The notes under the pieces were generated by a model, which searched no databases, was not told the DNA's origin, and saw nothing but the letters and a program-made list of their open reading frames with translations. The translations under genes and the position numbers were made by a program. This document shows positions 7,993 to 9,602 of a stretch of DNA of 9,602 nt, in pieces (the stretch's first letter is position 1; each line of letters opens with the position of its first letter). Origin of the DNA: Betaproteobacteria bacterium (GTDB taxonomy: Bacteria; Pseudomonadota; Gammaproteobacteria; Burkholderiales; Burkholderiaceae_D). The stretch spans positions 1-9,602 of the forward strand of contig JAATFN010000040.1 of the NCBI GenBank assembly GCA_015655165.1, read 5' to 3'.

Positions 7993-8062
7993 ACAAGACA
8001 ACAGAGGTGAGAATGGCATGGGTGCCCGTAAAGGTGTCTGTCCATTGTCACTTTTGTCTTGT
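7993..8062. repeat. Nested imperfect inverted repeat between hflC and hisZ
   Basis: The outer arms ACAAGACAA (7993-8001) and TTGTCTTGT (8054-8062) are perfect 9-bp complements. Inside them GTGA (8007-8010) pairs with TCAC (8048-8051), and AATGG (8012-8016) pairs with CCATT (8042-8046), separated only by a single G-G mismatch. The register of all three arms agrees, giving 18 pairs in one interrupted stem. An alternative inner hairpin GGCA-TGGG-TGCC (8015-8026) competes with the AATGG arm. No T-run follows, so it is not a classic intrinsic terminator. Function is unknown; an RNA structure or a small mobile-repeat relic are both possible. Confidence 0.55.
8004..8010 (+). promoter_or_regulatory. 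Strong Shine-Dalgarno sequence ahead of a 39-codon ORF
   Basis: GAGGTGA at 8004-8010 matches seven consecutive bases of the consensus complement of the 16S rRNA 3' end (AAGGAGGTGA). Its GAGG core stands five bases before the ATG at 8013. No recognised gene in the window has a match this long. Its last four bases (GTGA) fall in an arm of the inverted repeat, so RNA folding could hide it. Confidence 0.45.
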
Positions 8063-8132
8063 TGAAAATGGTAAAATGCGCAGCTGTTCCGAGAGTGGGT
8101 CATGTGTGCTGGCACGATCCACATTCATCTAA
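8013..8132 (+). CDS. Hypothetical 39-residue Cys-rich small protein
   Basis: I do not recognise this ORF. It starts with ATG at 8013 behind a strong Shine-Dalgarno sequence and ends at TAA 8130-8132, 20 nt before the hisZ start. The protein begins [20 protein letters not shown] and has four Cys: C12 and C15 as a CxxC pair (HCHFC), then C25 and C31 (SCSESGSC). Such spacing could bind a metal, but Cys may also arise by chance. No membrane segment or signal peptide is evident. It overlaps the inner part of the inverted repeat and the hisZ promoter candidate, which argues for caution. It could be a true small protein, a leader ORF acting on hisZ translation, or the relic start of the DUF2065 gene usually found here. 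Its existence as a translated product is inference from the start signals only. Confidence 0.3.
   Translation: MAWVPVKVSVHCHFCLVENGKMRSCSESGSCVLARSTFI
8069..8077 (+). promoter_or_regulatory. Candidate extended -10 promoter for hisZ-purA
   Basis: TGGTAAAAT at 8069-8077 fits the extended -10 pattern TGnTATAAT with five of six bases in the hexamer. The best -35-like hexamer upstream, TTGTCA (8045-8050), is 21 nt away, too far for normal spacing. An extended -10 can work with a weak -35. Transcription would start near 8084 and give a leader of about 70 nt before hisZ. It lies directly after the inverted repeat, in the only long gap of this half of the window. Confidence 0.4.
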
Positions 8133-8152
8133 AAATCCTAAGTAAACGTTTT

Positions 8153-9602
<1,450 letters not shown>

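Larger units (their letters stand above)
7970..8152. other. 183-nt hflC-hisZ gap, usual DUF2065 gene not found
   Basis: This is the longest stretch without a recognised gene. In many Burkholderiales, as I recall, a small membrane protein gene of the DUF2065 (YjeT) family of about 60 codons sits here. No frame in this gap encodes its two hydrophobic segments, and there is scarcely room for it. Instead the gap holds the inverted repeat, the Cys-rich small ORF and the extended -10 candidate listed separately. Confidence 0.5.

Noticed and set aside
8102..8152. Longer hisZ start at ATG 8102 adding 17 residues
   Set aside because: The added residues do not resemble the family, whose N-terminus in Burkholderiales is [10 protein letters not shown]; they also overlap the small ORF. 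ATG 8153 is preferred.

Overview
The window is a dense, single-strand stretch of bacterial housekeeping chromosome. All nine recognised genes lie on the + strand, in the order hisS(partial)-yfgM-bamB-der-hfq-hflX-hflK-hflC-hisZ-purA(partial, cut by the window end). From general knowledge of gene order, this arrangement, and in particular hflX-hflK-hflC followed by the regulatory subunit hisZ and then purA, is typical of Betaproteobacteria, especially Burkholderiales. The 79-residue Hfq, the short HflX (374 aa), a PurA beginning [16 protein letters not shown] and a HisZ beginning [15 protein letters not shown] all fit that group. Base composition looks moderate (around half G+C or slightly lower by eye), low for Burkholderiales, so an Oxalobacter-, Undibacterium- or Polynucleobacter-like lineage is plausible. 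The exact genus cannot be fixed without a database search.

Layout. Positions 1-926 hold the 3' two thirds of histidyl-tRNA synthetase, which ends in an unusual histidine-rich tail. It is followed by yfgM (965-1615, translocon-associated TPR protein), bamB (1663-2829, outer-membrane assembly lipoprotein) and der (2837-4180, double-GTPase ribosome assembly factor), with gaps of 7-47 nt that suggest one transcript. A 119-nt gap then carries a promoter-like sequence and a structured leader for hfq (4300-4539). After it come hflX (4598-5722), hflK (5781-7097) and hflC (7097-7969); hflK and hflC overlap by one base (TAATG). The largest non-coding stretch in the window (7970-8152, 183 nt) separates hflC from hisZ. 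It contains a nested inverted repeat, an unannotated 39-codon ORF with the best Shine-Dalgarno sequence in the window, and an extended -10 promoter candidate. The window closes with hisZ (8153-9304) and, 4 nt later, the start of purA (9309 onward).

How the genes relate. The first block deals with translation accuracy and supply (HisRS), inner-membrane export (YfgM), outer-membrane biogenesis (BamB) and 50S maturation (Der). The second is the classic hfq-hflX-hflKC group: RNA chaperone, ribosome-rescue GTPase and the two SPFH proteins that control the FtsH protease. The third feeds biosynthesis: HisZ activates short-form HisG, the first step of histidine synthesis, and PurA makes adenylosuccinate from IMP. 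HisS and HisZ are paralogues of the same class II fold and sit at the two ends of this window.

Nothing here is a mobile element, CRISPR array, phage segment or defence system. The points worth a second look are small: the histidine-rich tail on the enzyme that charges tRNA-His, the small ORF and inverted repeat between hflC and hisZ where relatives usually have a DUF2065 gene, and the structured hfq leader.
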